Source of the DNA: Raphanus sativus
Taxonomy: Eukaryota; Streptophyta; Magnoliopsida; Brassicales; Brassicaceae
Assembly (NCBI RefSeq): GCF_000801105.2
Contig: NC_079518.1
Span: forward strand, 20,998,800 to 21,062,799
Length of the DNA: 64,000 nucleotides
Direction of reading: 5' to 3'
Both the position numbers and the translations under genes were made by a program. This document shows, one piece after another, positions 21,495-34,491 of the stretch (the stretch's first letter is position 1; each line of letters begins with the position of its first letter). The notes below the pieces were generated by a model, which was given only the letters and a program-made list of their open reading frames with translations, was not told the origin of the DNA and did no database searches.

Positions 21495-22529
21495 TGTCAT
21501 GTCCTGTCTCGAGAACTTCACATATGGCCTATACGATCAATGGAAACGTGAATGCCTAGGTTCAGATCGTAAGAAATGATCGTGACCAAGTTAATTATGA
21601 TGAAGGAAATGATCAGAAAAGGTCATGGAGGTCTTGTCCAGAGAGGGAAATGGACCAAGGGACTTGCCAAATAGAACTGGCTGAAGTGAAGGAGCTGAAC
21701 GAGTCGGAGTAACTGAACTACTCGCTGAACCCGATGAACATTCAGTCACCAGCTAACATTTACTGAACAAGCTGGGTGAGCTAGCAGTCAGCTCAACCTA
21801 ACTGACCGAGCTGCTCGGATACTGACATAGCTGCATGAACTGATGCTCTAAATGTACAGTGAGGCAGGGTAGGGGCGGTTGGGTAACTACCATGTACCCA
21901 AGGGGTGCGATCTGGACTACCGATGAAATCAGTGGCCAAGACTGTTTATGAAAGGGTGCAACCTTTGGGAAGGGAAACTGCCAATTCTTCTATAAAAAGA
22001 AAGCATATTGTAAATGTTGGGACATGCCCTAGGCTTTTTCATACAGCCATAAACACACTGAAATACACATGGAGAAAGAGAGAGGGTGTGGATGGACAGT
22101 CCAAAGCCAAGGCTCATGGAAAGGCCAAGGTCGTATCATGTAGATCATGGGCATACAGGTACTACGGGAAGATTAGTGTGATCGTGTAGATACACTGAGT
22201 AATTTTGGTCGAAAAAATTACAAAAGACAAGTTTGGAGTTAGTCTGACAAGAATAAAATAAAAATCGACCAGGCGAATTAATGTCTCAACGGGACTGTCT
22301 ATTGGTTGAATGACCTTCACACGATAGTTCTGGTCGAGTGTATATCAAGCTGGAGGAGTATTGGTTGAGATGTCCGAGAGCAGGATAAGAGTTGATGTCG
22401 ACGAGCGAGTGGTCGAGAACAATTTGGAAAGATCAACAAGCTTCCTATTTTCTTCCAAACAGTTGATATACCATGGCTCTTACTACCTTTGACCACTGTA
22501 TAAGTCTTTTATAGAGTATTTATTATGTA
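21495..22529. mobile_element. Relic LTR-type sequence related to the solo LTR at 48187
   Basis: It opens TGTCATGTCC, the same ten bases that open the 1745-bp solo LTR at 48187, and shares its style of repeated AGCTGAAC/CAGCTC words (21680-21840). The right part is interrupted by a Helitron at 22530, and similar GC-richer DNA resumes after it at 25950-26290. There is no second end or TSD, so it is an old, broken LTR. The family is uncertain. Confidence 0.5.
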
Positions 22530-25500
22530 CTAGTGGTGTTCCGGCGCTACGCGCCGGTATTTCAACATTTTTGGTATAATAATTTAATTATATATTTTGG
22601 TTGCTATGTGACAAATATGTGATAAAAATTGCTAATTGTTTATCGACGCTTTACGCAGAATATTGGTCTAATCATGTAATATTTATTCGTAAACTATCAT
22701 TGTATAATTGTGTCGTCGTGTAATTTGGAGAGTAATATCCCAAAGAACACTAACCCGAACCTAACAATTGATTATTCAGAGGTTAGTTGTTGTCTGTTTA
22801 CTGAATTCACATATGATCTAAATGGTGAAACTTGAAGGTGTTATTAGGACATTCTTGTTTTAGAGCTAGACGAATCTGATCTAAATGATTGTTAAGACAT
22901 TCTTATTTACAGTTAGAATATGATCTAAATGGTTGTTAAAACATTCTTGTGTTTTTAAAAACTTTTTTATTTGGTAGGTGATCTTTTTCATTGTCTTTTT
23001 GCTTGTTTGTTTTTAGTTGGTAGTTTGATATTAATTTTGGACATGATATTATTTTAAATTATCTCTGTATATATTTTATAGTTTTTTGAAGATCGAACCA
23101 GTCAGCTTTTCTAACAGAATCTGAATTGTACCGTAAACCGAATTCAGATAAACCAATAAAACTAATTAAATTCTCTAAAAATGATAATCATGGTTTTCTC
23201 AAATTTTAAAATAATTTCACTAAAATTCATATTAGTTTTATTATTTATCTAAGATAACTATTTTCATTTTCATTATATTTTATATTATTTTAAAAATATA
23301 TATTTTCATATTAAATTGGATTAAAATAATAGAAAATTTTATAAAAATCAGTTATATAGTTATATATATAGTATTTACTTTTTATTTAAAATTTTAAACC
23401 CTATTGAAGTGGTACAAGCATTTGACCCAACTACTATACCAAACAATATCTAGTATTCTTGTCACTGATCAAAGAATTTTCTTGTATACTGAACTGCTTG
23501 GCATAGTAGGTTGTTAGATTAGATTGTGGTTTTGTCGTTTTGGGGGTTGGCTTGGTAGACGATGCAAATGGTTAATGTAAGGACTTTCTTGTGTGAGATA
23601 TTGCTTTTGTTGAATATTGGAAATTTTCCTTATTGTTGTGTTATTTTTTTTGTCAATTGAGTATTGTTGTGTTTTTAATTTTAACTGACTAAAACCTACT
23701 ATTGATTATTTCCTACTACATTTTTTTTTCAAAGAAAAATTTCCTCCTATATTTGTGAAAACATACTACAGATATGTATCAATCATATAAAGAATATTAT
23801 TTTGTCCTTTCAAAGTATTCACTTTATTATTTTATGTTATGCAATTATTAATTATACATATAATTTACTTACAAATATATTATTATAATAATAAAAATTT
23901 CCAAATTAAAAAGTATTTTTTGATCCACGACCAGTCTCATGCTTTCTTTTCCTTGATAAATTGTAAACCAAGATTTATAAGAGATAAGGAACATAGTAAT
24001 AGTTTGTAGCTGAAGCCGTGAGGAGTTTTGTAGAAGTTTGAATCTTGTTGATGTAAGTGTTTTATAGGCCATCAGTGAAGGTGAGTGTAGTTGGTGGTTG
24101 TTTTTTTTGTCATGGTCATCGTTAAATAACATGAAGGTGGTGTTATAAGCTGGCTGGAATTTAAATCATTCAAATCATAAGTCTGGAATTTAAATCATTC
24201 AAATCATAAGTTACATTGAGTCTAAGACAGCAAGATGAAAGGAAAAAATGTTATTACAGAACCAAAAATCATTATCACAGAAAGCAGAAGAGATCGATGC
24301 CTAATACTTGTAAAGAAAATCAAGACTGCCAGAGATCTGCGATTCTAAACCCAGCAACTCCACCAGGCCCTCCCAGCATGTTAAAGTATGAAATAAAAAG
24401 AGTAAGTACATAAGCAAAAATGTTCGAGTATGACTTGGAGAATATATACCTTGATACTTATTAGACAATGATTTTGCAACATAATAAAACAGATGTTGAC
24501 AACCATCACTTTGAGACAGTGCTCGGCCCGGACTTGCTGAAGCCAAAAAATCCCTGACCCTTTCTCCACAAGTTTTTAGTGATGCACTCCAGAGATCTAA
24601 GCATCATAACTTATTTCAGATGGAATCTGTTTTTTTTCAGTAAATTTTGTGATAAGAAAACACAAGTGTAAAATAGATTTTGGACATATCAATACTATCA
24701 TAAGTTTAGCGCTGGCATTACTAAATTCATATAGAAGGCAAATCTCTAGACTCTGCATCATGAGAAACGTAATAACCATGTGAAGCCCTCAGACAAGATC
24801 TTAAGATTTTAAGCAACAATAGAGAATGGAAATAGACGTAACTTAAATAAGCAACTGATTGTCTTTAACGGGCTGCCAACAGAACAACAGTTCTGATAAG
24901 TGTAATCCATGTTTCTCGCAAGATGGTAGATAAATAGGAGCTATCTGAAAAATTCAAAACATAAAGAATACACAACAGGTACCAACATGTGCAAAGAATT
25001 CAAAACTTCTGCTTCATTGCTTCCATATGTGGATAAGTCGATCACATGTGCAACCATCCTAACAACAAAAACAAAAATGTATTGCCAAGGATCCGATAAA
25101 AAATATTGCATTTTCAATGGAATCAACATCAGCCTTGCCTAGCCGGACCCTTTGAAACACACTGCTACCACAACTTGCATCGCTTCATCGCACAATGACG
25201 AATTAGGGTGAAAGAAAGCTGAGAAAGTTACCAGCTTTGGTTAGGATTAAAATCCAATGGACTCAACTTCACAAAATACGACGGCATGTAATCACCACGG
25301 AGCCTCTTCTCCGCCTCCTCCGAAACTCCTTCCGCCTTAGAGTCCGTAATCCGCCATGTTGATTAGATCCTAGACACTGCCAAGAACCTGTCAACATTTG
25401 AAAACAGAACCAAAGGTCAAATGTCTAGATCTCTTAGACTTCAATGTTTCTTACGATCTGAATTTTGATTCCTTCTTTTGCGGTTGATACAAATCATTGA

Positions 25501-25949
25501 TCATCCTGGATGTACAGTAAGCTGTTGTTAGAACAAAGTTTTCTTCTGGATCTCGTTTGGGTTGTGGTGGTCACTTCGAAAGGTGCGATATTTATACTCG
25601 AACCTTCAGCCAGTTATTGTGGGATGCGAAGAGATCGATTTAATGCTTCCCAGGGGGAAGAGTGGGATAATCACGCAGGAGATCGGAGTTAAGGATGTAT
25701 TAAAAGAAGGATGAAACGTTACTGGAGGTGAAAGGCATCGACGTCGCTTTCTATTTTGTTTAAGCCCATTTGCAGTAAAAAAAATTGTCTGCGAAACCCA
25801 TCCGAAATCAGAAAGAGCCCAGTACAAATAAAGGAAACAAAACGCAATTTCGGCTTGAGTTTAAGAGTGCCACGTGTCCCAAAACGCCCCAAGCTTTCTG
25901 ATGACGTGGAGGGCTGAGCAGGTAGATAAGTCTACTTTATATATAGAGA
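22530..25949 (-). mobile_element. Gene-fragment-carrying Helitron, 3420 bp
   Basis: On the minus strand it begins TCTCTATATATAAAG (preceded by A) and ends with a strong GC hairpin (CCGGCG CGTAG CGCCGG), 11 nt later CTAG, then T. The interior on the same strand contains exon-like GC-richer stretches with plausible splice sites, as expected for captured gene pieces. No Rep/helicase is present. It is inserted into the relic LTR that flanks it on both sides. Confidence 0.8.
24300..25420 (-). pseudogene. Captured host-gene fragments inside the Helitron
   Basis: Minus-strand pieces look like exons. One near 25240-25355 encodes 'EEAEKRLRGDYMPSYFVKLS' and ends at a GT donor after 'NPNQSW'. The next, near 24960-25060, follows an AG acceptor and opens 'MVAHVIDLSTYGSNEAEVLN'. 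A third, near 24450-24600, contains 'RVRDFLASASPGRAL' followed by 'DGCQHLFYYVAKSLSNKYQ'. No intact start or complete frame links them; the only nearby ATG (25356) reads into a stop after six codons. I do not recognise the parent gene or genes. Capture from a host gene is inference from the exon-like composition and the Helitron boundaries. Confidence 0.5.
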
Positions 25950-27474
25950 TTTCGAGTTGTTTTAGAGTCTTTTTAGGTTTAGGTACGTTTTGGGCAAATT
26001 TAGAGATTTTGGAGCTGATGCAGAACTGCACATGTACGTCAGAAGTTTAGAAATGGATGGGGAACGTCCTACGGGGCGATTGAGCTCGTAGTATGACACA
26101 TGATAGAGCTTTAGGATACCTTTCCAATGCCATCAAGTTGAAGTCAATCAGAAGGTTGGATCAAAAGTTATACTTGATTTACCGAATAATTGTCTGTCTG
26201 GCGCATAAGGAAGCTGTAAAAGATGTGGAGTGTGTCTAACGCCACACTCCGAACAACAGACACAGAGTGTAAAATGACACCGTTCCTAATTAACCCACGA
26301 CTAATTTTTACCAACTTCCAAGAATTGAATTTTTCCCTCAAAGTTTCCTTATTTTAAAAAAAAATCTGAGCACATTTTAACCTATATTATTTGTTTCTAG
26401 GCTATTGATGACTGCTAAAATTTGTTTTAAATTGGAGAGAAGAGAAGGACTCCTTGAGAGTTTTTTCGGAATTCATGTTGATTATCATTTATGCAATCTA
26501 TTGAGAATATGTCTTGTCATTAACTAGACAAATCAGTTGTAGTTATTTTTTTTTACATCCAAATAATTTGAGATCAATTATATATTGACAAATTATTATT
26601 TTTATTTGAGAACTTATGTCAAAATTCATAATTTCTAAACTCTACAAATAGAGACTTGATTCATTTGATTTGTACATTAAATAAAAATCCTGTTTCAAAA
26701 TATAAAACCAGAAAAATTGTCTTTTAAATTTTAACTATTTATTTTAGTTTCAAATTGTTCTTGTTTTGAAATGTTTGTGATTAGAAAACTCAAAAGTTCC
26801 ATGTGTGTGATTTAAGAGCTTTATTGTCTATTTTACTAATTAAACTATGTATTTTTATTTGTTGTGTATTTTATCATGTTGTATTTAATTTTTTTATAAT
26901 TTTATTTTCTCTAATAATATTAATTTAGTTTTTTAAAGTTAAGAATATAAATAAAAGAATCAAATAAATTTTATTAATTTTTTTTTATCTTTTAGTTATT
27001 TGATTTAGTTATAAACCAAAATTATGATTAACATGTAGTTATTAAGAATATGAATTGAAATGGTGGGGTAAGATGTTGAAGTTTATTATACTGAAAATAT
27101 AATTATAGTCTGGTTTCAAAAACAAAGAATTTAATTTTTTTTATCTCTATGCATTACAATGATTTACATCATCACAATTAAACTTTTGAAAATAACTAAT
27201 AAAAATGTTATCTTGATCTTTCTTAAATATATCAAGGAAATTATTTGAATATATTAATATTCTTGCACTTATTTTACTTATTAAAATGTAATAAGTTAAA
27301 CTCAAATTTTATTAAATTCGAATTATATAGTAATTTGATATCGTTTGTGGAAAACCAATTTAAACTCTAAGTGACAATAAAAAAATATAATTTTAAAAAC
27401 TTAAGATATTCAATTTAGTTAAGATTAATTTCGTGAATTTACCATTAGCTTATTACTAATTACCTATCATTATT
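25950..27474. other. Relic LTR continuation, then AT-rich DNA
   Basis: 25950-26290 is moderately GC-rich, untranslatable and resembles retrotransposon LTR or spacer DNA resuming after the Helitron. From 26290 the sequence becomes very AT-rich with no frame, repeat ends or recognised family. Confidence 0.4.
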
Positions 27475-28968
27475 AGAGATATTAGGCTCTATATACCTAC
27501 AAAAAACTAATATTAGCAAATTACCCTAACACTATTATTGACACTATTGACAAATCTATAACTTAATATTGCCCATGCCCAAATGATCTGCCCTGCCTAA
27601 ATCATCTCATCATTCTCTCTTCTTCTCTCTTTCGTGTCTCCTTACCAAACAATATTCTTCTTCTTTTTCTTCTCTCTTCTCTTATTCTTCTTCCATTTCA
27701 TCTCCATTTCTGCTAAAAATTAAGAGTCTCCAATTAGACATACTCTAATTGATTAAGTTCTTCCCAAAGTATTTTCTAGCTCTTCTGTTATTTGCTGGAT
27801 TGATTCAATTGGTGAGGAAATTAACTATATTGGAGACTCCTTTTTCTTATTCATCCACTTTTCCAGTTGAAACAGAGATGGTTTTTTCAGAACTCGGGAA
27901 TCAAATCCCGGAAGTTGATGGTTTGGTGAAGACCAAGACGAAGATGATGGAGGTGAGTATAGTGAGCATGTAAATTTTTTGGTTAGCTGTTACAAAACAT
28001 GTTAAAAATTTTACAATGATTTATAAGATATTAATAAGTAATTGACATTGGGTGATACATAATTTGTTAAAACGATATGAAATTGGTTACCGGTCTAACA
28101 AGTCACATAACATTGCACGTCAAAACTTAGCAGGTACATTTTATATAATATGCTTCCGTTAACCGATACATGCTTTGTTAGCTGCTATAAAATATGTTAT
28201 CGTTGTTTTAAATTGGTTGCCAAGATCTTAAAAGTATATATTGACACATGGTATATATTTTGTTAAATGGTAAGAAAAAGATTATCGTGTTAACTTAATC
28301 ATTATCTATTGAACTAAAATATTCTTAACGGTTAGCGTTAAATATTTCAGGTTAGTGTTAAATGTCTATTGTTAACATACATAGTTTGTTAAATGATACG
28401 AAATTTGTTTCCGGTCTAACAAGTCACATAACATTTCGCGTCAAAACTTAGCAGTTACATTTTATATAATATGCTTCCATTAACTTATACATGTTTGGTT
28501 AGCTGTTATAAAAAATGTTATCGTTGTTTTATATTGTATTTTCTCTCTTCTCTTTATCAGTTACATTTTGCTGAAGCCTTAAAATACAAAACACAACAAT
28601 CTCTTTGAAAGGTTTTGTCTTTTTTTGAGTATGTTATATTCACTTCTTGGTATATTCAACATCGACGTTATTGATGTGGAAGTGACGAAGATGTAGAGTG
28701 GAGAAAACGGAGTAGATGGGAGATTAAGAAGATCGATTGATTTAGAAGAAGTTTTAATCTTAATAGGGTTGAGAAATTTGGGAGAAAGAGATAAATGAGA
28801 GATAAATGAGAGATATACTGTATGTATCTGGGAAAGAAAGAGAAACGTATGAAACTTTAGGGCAGGGGTAAAATGGAAAAGGAGATGAAAATATCTACAG
28901 TGAATCCGAGTTTTTCTTGCTTTAGGGTAGTTTCTTAATTTGCTGGTGATTTGGGTATATTGACCCAA
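27475..28968. mobile_element. MULE-like element D (split by element A)
   Basis: The left end GAGATATTAGGCTCTATATACC is matched inversely by the right end once element A is removed: GGGTATATTGACCCAA (28953-28968) joined to TTGACTC (31004-31010). It contains a direct repeat (28050-28212 and 28376-28533) and a T/C-rich leader before a short frame (27749-27973, 74 aa, unrecognised). No clear 9-bp TSD was found. The GAG terminus matches that of elements A-C. Confidence 0.55.
28050..28533. repeat. Two direct repeats of about 160 bp
   Basis: 28050-28212 and 28376-28533 align along their length, sharing CCGGTCTAACAAGTCACATAA, TTAGCAGKTACATTTTATATAATATGCTTCC and TGTTATCGTTGTTTTA, with scattered differences. 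They lie inside MULE-like element D. Confidence 0.75.
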
Positions 28969-30994
28969 GAGTTGATAACACAATCAGACACTTTTTCTCT
29001 TTTTTTACTTCATTAGACACTTCCCACTTGAGGGACACTTTCTACCTCTTCCCCTCTATGTATTTGTATTCATATACCCTTTTGTTGTGGTTAAGACTTT
29101 GAAGAGATGAGTTAGTTTTACTAATATAACATTCTGCCAGCTTCCCCCCACTCGCTCACTTTCTTCTCTTCTTCCTTATGTTTTTTTTGAGCCATTAGAT
29201 ATAAGAAGTGCAAGTAGATCGTATGGTCAAAGTTACTTGAACTTTTCTAATACTACTTTATCAATCTCATCTATTTCTTTATGTGATTATTTTAACATAT
29301 TTAAAATATATAAATAAATAAATTTTTTATCATAAATTATGTCTTTTTGTTCTCTACATTTTAAGATCCATTTTGGTATATTTTTGCAATTTGAATATGA
29401 AACAAATTATGGACATGGACACCGTAAATGTATACAAAAAATGTACATGACTTAGTGTTCATTTGAGAAATGTGGTTTCATATTAACTAAATTAACCAAG
29501 ACCGTATTTTGAGTCTTTGAACCTTGACAAAAGACAATATATCTATGAGTTACCGTGTTGAAGCGAGTCTCTCTGATATGCATATGTGTATACGTGTTTG
29601 TGGATGCTGAAAATGGTTGTCGTTTGTGGATGTGGATAACTGATAGAATATCAAGAAACTATAGTCGTCAAGTTAAGAATTGACATATCCAACTAATAGA
29701 AGGTCCATAAACTGTTTCATTGAGTCAAAAACATTTTCTAAATCCAATCAACTAAACAAAATGTTCAATAAACAGATGAGGCCAATTTTATTAATCATGA
29801 AGGGTTTATAGTCACAGTCACAAACAAGAGTTTACATCATCCTTAAAATCTCTAATAGACACACCACAAAACATAATCACTAAATATAATAGACACGAGA
29901 GCTTGTCGTCGTCTTTTCCACAACGGAGGTCGGATCTGCTCGTCGTCACGTCCTCTCCAAACCAGATAGAAAAAGTGTTGTGGACAGACAAGGTGTGGAC
30001 GTCAGATTTGCCGAAAAATAAAAACAGAGAGATTGTGGATGTGGATGATCGTGATCAGTTCTGGCAATCAGTTTCACCAGCATACCCAAAATCAATTTGA
30101 AAATCATTTTCCAATTCCAAATCACTAATTTCCAAGCTCTCGCAAATCAACATCTTTCAAGCTCTAATCTCAATCTGGTAACCAAGAGGCAAATCACATC
30201 TGATTTTTTGTCCCTCCAACTCGGATCTGAAACAAAAATCAAATAAATAATTGTTACAAGAATGAGATCAAATCACACAACAACGAGAGTTCGACGTCGT
30301 CCTTTTCCACTGGTTGAAATGCTAACCTGATGCGGTCTGCGGTGGTTCTGGTTCCTGAGTCGCACGGGATTTCTTCTTCGCCTTCGACTGAGACGCCGTT
30401 GATTTGGGGGGGAAAAATCTAAAAATTTGGGGGGAAAAACCCTAGAATTGAAAAGAGAAATCGCACGGGACTCGATTGCAAAAAACCAAAAATTGAAGCT
30501 TTATATAAGAAAGCAACAAAAATCAGAAAGAGAAGAAGCAGAAGTTGATTCGATCTAACATGAAGAGGATGGCGGAAGATCGGAATGCGGAGAAGGATCG
30601 GCTTTCTTCTTCGCCGGCGCCTGAGAAGACTTGGGTTTCTTCTTAGCCATTAGACTTCGTCAATATCTTCGTAACTCACGGAGCTTTGGAAATCGATGAA
30701 AAAAGGATTTTCTTCAAATGGGAGAAAGTAGAAGAGTTGGAGGTTTAATCGGAACAGTTTTTGAATAAAAGAGAGAAAAGACAAATAATTGTGTATCTTG
30801 ATTTGTCCGACAACAAAGAAAAAAAAGATAAAAAAATGTCTAACCATGGTTACTTCCCCTATAGTTAGTAAAGTGTGGTGTAGTCTAAAAAGAGGGCATA
30901 TATGACTTTGTACAGAGATAATGTGTTGTCCAAGTGGAAAGTGTCTAAACTAGTAATTCAAAAGACAAAATGTGTCTTAGAAGGTAAAAAAATC
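28969..30994. mobile_element. MULE-like element A, 2026 bp
   Basis: It is flanked by a perfect 9-bp duplication TTGACCCAA (28960-28968 and 30995-31003). The ends are imperfect inverted repeats of about 65 bp: GAGTTGATAACACAATCAGACAC on the left, and on the right (reverse complement) GATTTTTTTACCTTCTAAGACAC, both continuing into TTAGACACTTYCCACTTG. No transposase is seen. Internal GC-richer pieces (about 29900-30100 and 30300-30650) look like captured coding DNA. One minus-strand start near 30649 encodes MAKKKPKSSQAP... with no known function. The left TSD is part of element D, so A is nested in D. Confidence 0.85.
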
Positions 30995-31010
30995 TTGACC
31001 CAATTGACTC

Positions 31011-32451
31011 TATTTTATTATCTAAACAGAAGATGTTGTTATATTGTTTATTGAGTTATTTTCACTCCAAGACAGTTCTGAGTTTTTTATTACACTCTAG
31101 GGCAGTTATTGCTCATAGGGTAGTTTATTAAAACCACAAGCTAACTACTCCTAACTATTTTCTAACTATGTATATTTTTGAAACTAAATGGGTCCTACAA
31201 TTTTTAATTTTATTTTTCTTTTCTTTTTCTTTCTCTTTCTCTTTCTCTTTCTGTGTCTGTCTCTGTAACACATAAATATTTTTTTCTTTCTCTATTACAA
31301 TGGTTTTAAATGTTAATGAAGATGAAGATGAAGAAGATGAGTGGTCGTCACCTGAACATAGTGTTAATATGAAGAAAGCTCTTGCCGCAAAAGCTTCTCG
31401 TCTTCTCCTACATCGCCGAAGCCCATATCCGTCGTAGTGTTCCTTGTCATCTCCTCCAACGCGTTGATTCATCTCGTCATTTTTGCGTTTGAACAACATT
31501 CCCAGCGTCGTTATCTCATCTCTCTCGACGTCATGAGACTGTAAAAGTCCAAGAACATCAATGACTACTTTTGGGTTTTTTGCACTTTTGGTCCTTAACA
31601 TTTTGTATAATTTCGTTTTTAACCAAAACTTGTTAATTGTGCCCTTTTGGTCTTTAACGTTTTCTAATTTTTCTTTGATTTATTTCAAAATTAACCAATT
31701 ATGTACTACAACTTTCTATTAATGAAATTAAGCAATATATGTGTACAAATTCCTTACACCAATCCACATATATGTGTACAACTTCTTTACATATATTGGT
31801 TTATTTTCGATATACATGTGTACACATTACAAAGTGTACACAAAAATAACCAGTCCATATGTCTTAATATCTAATTTTTCAAGTTTTTACACGTGTACAC
31901 ATCACAAAATGTACACACATGTCATTTATTATTGTTTGCTCAAAAAAAATTTGGTCTTACAGAAAACCCTAAATATCTAAGGAAGACGAAGACATATTTA
32001 CTAAAATGCCACTATTTAGAAAAATTGAAAAAACAAAAAAAAAGACATGTACACATCCATGAGTCGTGCACATGGATAATAAAAATGTATGTACACTATT
32101 AGTAATTTGTAAGCACATCTAAAGGTGTTTGTGTGTTTAACATATACTTATAAAAAAAAATTACATGTACACATATGTTTTTGACATCGACAAAAGCTAA
32201 CATGTGGACATTTTCTATGAATGATCTATGTGGACATTCACAGTGTACACATGTACATAACCTCATATTGTACATGTGTACGCTATTTGTTTTTTTTTGT
32301 AAAAATAGACATGTGTTATTTTTTTGTTAGCTCAATATGTACATTGACATAAGTGTTATCTCTGTTGTGACATCACTCTTAATCATGCTTCAAACTGTTA
32401 GAACACATGAATATGCAAAAAAATTATCAACATGTACACATGATGTATTAT
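31011..32451. other. Spacer with MULE-like end, low-complexity T/C tract and GTGTACA cluster
   Basis: 31065-31140 (GAGTTATTTTCACTCCAAGACAG...) resembles another GAG-type terminus, but no partner end was found. 31200-31262 is a TTTCTC tract. The reading frame on the minus strand across 31155-31601 is mostly low-complexity Ser and Lys/Glu and is not called. From 31740 to 32440 the word GTGTACA/TGTACAC recurs many times. Confidence 0.5.
31740..32440. repeat. GTGTACA-rich repeat cluster, left
   Basis: Many copies of GTGTACA and its complement occur. Two longer related copies, at 31811-31850 and 31889-31920, have the form ACA(T/C)GTGTACA-n-GTGTACACA and are matched by copies at 37917-37954 and 38217-38252. 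A block at 32215-32300 is repeated at 37757-37850. Confidence 0.7.
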
Positions 32452-34491
32452 GAGTGACTTACTCCAAGGGACACAATTTTCTTTTTTTTGACATGATAAA
32501 TCACTTTCCACATAAGGCACACTTCTCACCACTTCACCCCCCCTTGTTATTACCCGCGTACCCCTCCCCTTGAGTTAGTCGATTGTTGACTTGAGTTAGT
32601 GATTATAACAATATATTTTTTATCAATCTCTTCTATTTCTTTATGTGATTATTTTAACATATTTAAAATATATAAATAAATAAATTTGTTATCATAAATT
32701 ATGTCTTTTTGTTCTCTACATTTTAAGATCCATTTTGGTATATTTTTGTAATTTGAATATGAAAAAAAATTGTGGACATGGACACCATAAATGTATACAA
32801 AAATTAAACATGACTTAGTGTTGATTTGAGAAATGTGGTTTCATATTAACTAAATTAACTAATATCGTATTTTGAGTATTTGAACCTTGACAAAAGACAA
32901 TATGTCTATGAGTTACCGTATTGAAACAGTCTCTCTGATATGCATATGTGTATACATGTTTGTTGGATACTGAAAATAGTTGTTGTTTGTGGATGTGGAC
33001 GAAAGTTCACTGTTGCAATTTGTGGATGTGGATAACTGATAGAATATCAAGAAACTATTGTGGACAATGACTTATTTGGACAAGAGAAGAAACATGAATT
33101 CATGTTAAAAAAAAAACATCCACAACATGAAATTATAGATTAGTCAAGTCAAGGTTTCGTCTTTCAGTATGATCCTACAATGAATAACAATACAATGTCA
33201 AGAGAGTCCATAAACAAACAAAAAAAAACGAATTATTTGGTTTAAGACATACCTTGATGCCACCAGATGTTCCAATTACGATGTCTCAACAAGGTTTCGT
33301 CTTTTACTCATGAAACTGGTAAGGATCACCTCCATATACGCAACAAGAAGCTAATACAACAGCCATATACATCAAAGTCAGCAAACACCACATCATCCAC
33401 AAAACTTCAAGAAAATAAATAAAACAAACTTGCTTAACAGAGAAAAGAAAAGAACTTTATCAACAGAGTAATCAAGGGAAAAACACAAACTTTATCAAAT
33501 AATAAAGCTTCTTACATAAGACATGATACAGAGGTGGTGGTGGATACGATGGAGGTGGACTTGAGGATGGAGAACATTGAGATGGTGGCTGTGGTGAACA
33601 AGAAACAGAGGAACAAACCCAGAAAAAGACAAACTTTATCAAATAATAAAGCTTCTTACATAAGACATACAACAGAGAAAATTTGAAAAGAAGCTTACTT
33701 GATCTGCTCAGTCACTGTGGCTTCACATTCAAGGGAGTACATATGTCGAGACGTGAAAGCTGCAGACTTGAAGGCACGAGATCGAGTTCTTTCGTCACCT
33801 CCACAACATCCACGGCAAATTTTGAGATGGTGGCTGGATACGATGGATGTGGACGTGAGGATGGAGAACATATGGTGGCTGTGGTGAAAAAGAAACAGAG
33901 GAACAAATCCAGAAAAACACAAACTTTATCAAATAATAAAGTTTCTTACATAAGACATACAACAGAGAAAAATTGTAAAGAAGCTTACTTGATCTGCTCA
34001 GTCACTGTGGCTTCACATTCAAGGGAGTACATATGTCAAGACGTGAAAAGTTGCAGACTTGAAGGCACGAGATCGAGTTCCTTCTTCACCTCCACAACAT
34101 CCACGACACTTTTGAGCTCGGAATCCATGGCATGGCTCACCGGCGACATTCCACGATGAGGAGGAGAAGGGAGAATAGGCTACCGGCGTGTGGCCAAACA
34201 CCGGCGTGGATCGAAAGGGATTTCAAATCACAACTTAGCAAACAAAAATAAGGGTTTTGAAATTGGGAAAGTGAAACTGGATCTATGAAATGACGTGTTT
34301 TGTTTTGAGACAGAAAATGAATTTTAATTAAAAAAAAGAGAACTATAGTTATTTGTCTTTGGTTAGGTTAGTGTGGTCTAGTAAGAAATAAGGACATGAA
34401 GGACTTTCAACAACCATAATGTGTGTGGCAAGCATGAAGTGTCTTATTGAGTAATTCATAAGACAAAAAGTGTCCTAGAGAGTAAAAAATC
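32452..34491. mobile_element. MULE-like element B, 2040 bp
   Basis: A perfect 9-bp duplication ATGTATTAT flanks it (32443-32451 and 34492-34500). The ends are GAGTGACTTACTCCAAGGGACAC and, inverted, GATTTTTTACTCTCTAGGACAC. Its left arm (32610-33060) is nearly identical to 29255-29690 of element A. The right half holds a tandem segment of about 290 bp carrying an exon-like piece. No transposase is encoded. Confidence 0.88.
33480..34170 (-). pseudogene. Captured exon in MULE B, partly triplicated
   Basis: A segment beginning ACAAACTTTATCAAATAATAAAG occurs at about 33486, 33629 and 33919. The last two copies continue for about 190 bp of shared sequence. On the minus strand the shared part encodes '(V)VDVVEV(K/T)KELDLVPSSLQ' and ends at an AAG|GTAAGC donor, so it looks like an exon with its 5' splice site. 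One copy has an upstream start near 34150 (MSPVSHAMDSELK). I do not recognise the parent gene. The duplicates have diverged, one by a frameshift. Confidence 0.5.

Noticed and set aside
23709..23751. A further micro-retroposon candidate (TTTCCTACTACA / TTTCCTCCTATA)
   Set aside because: The flanking repeats have two mismatches in 12 and lie in low-complexity DNA, so it is weaker than the eight listed.
31155..31601. 148-codon minus-strand frame
   Set aside because: Dominated by poly-Ser and Lys/Glu low-complexity sequence from a T/C-rich tract; no domain is recognisable.
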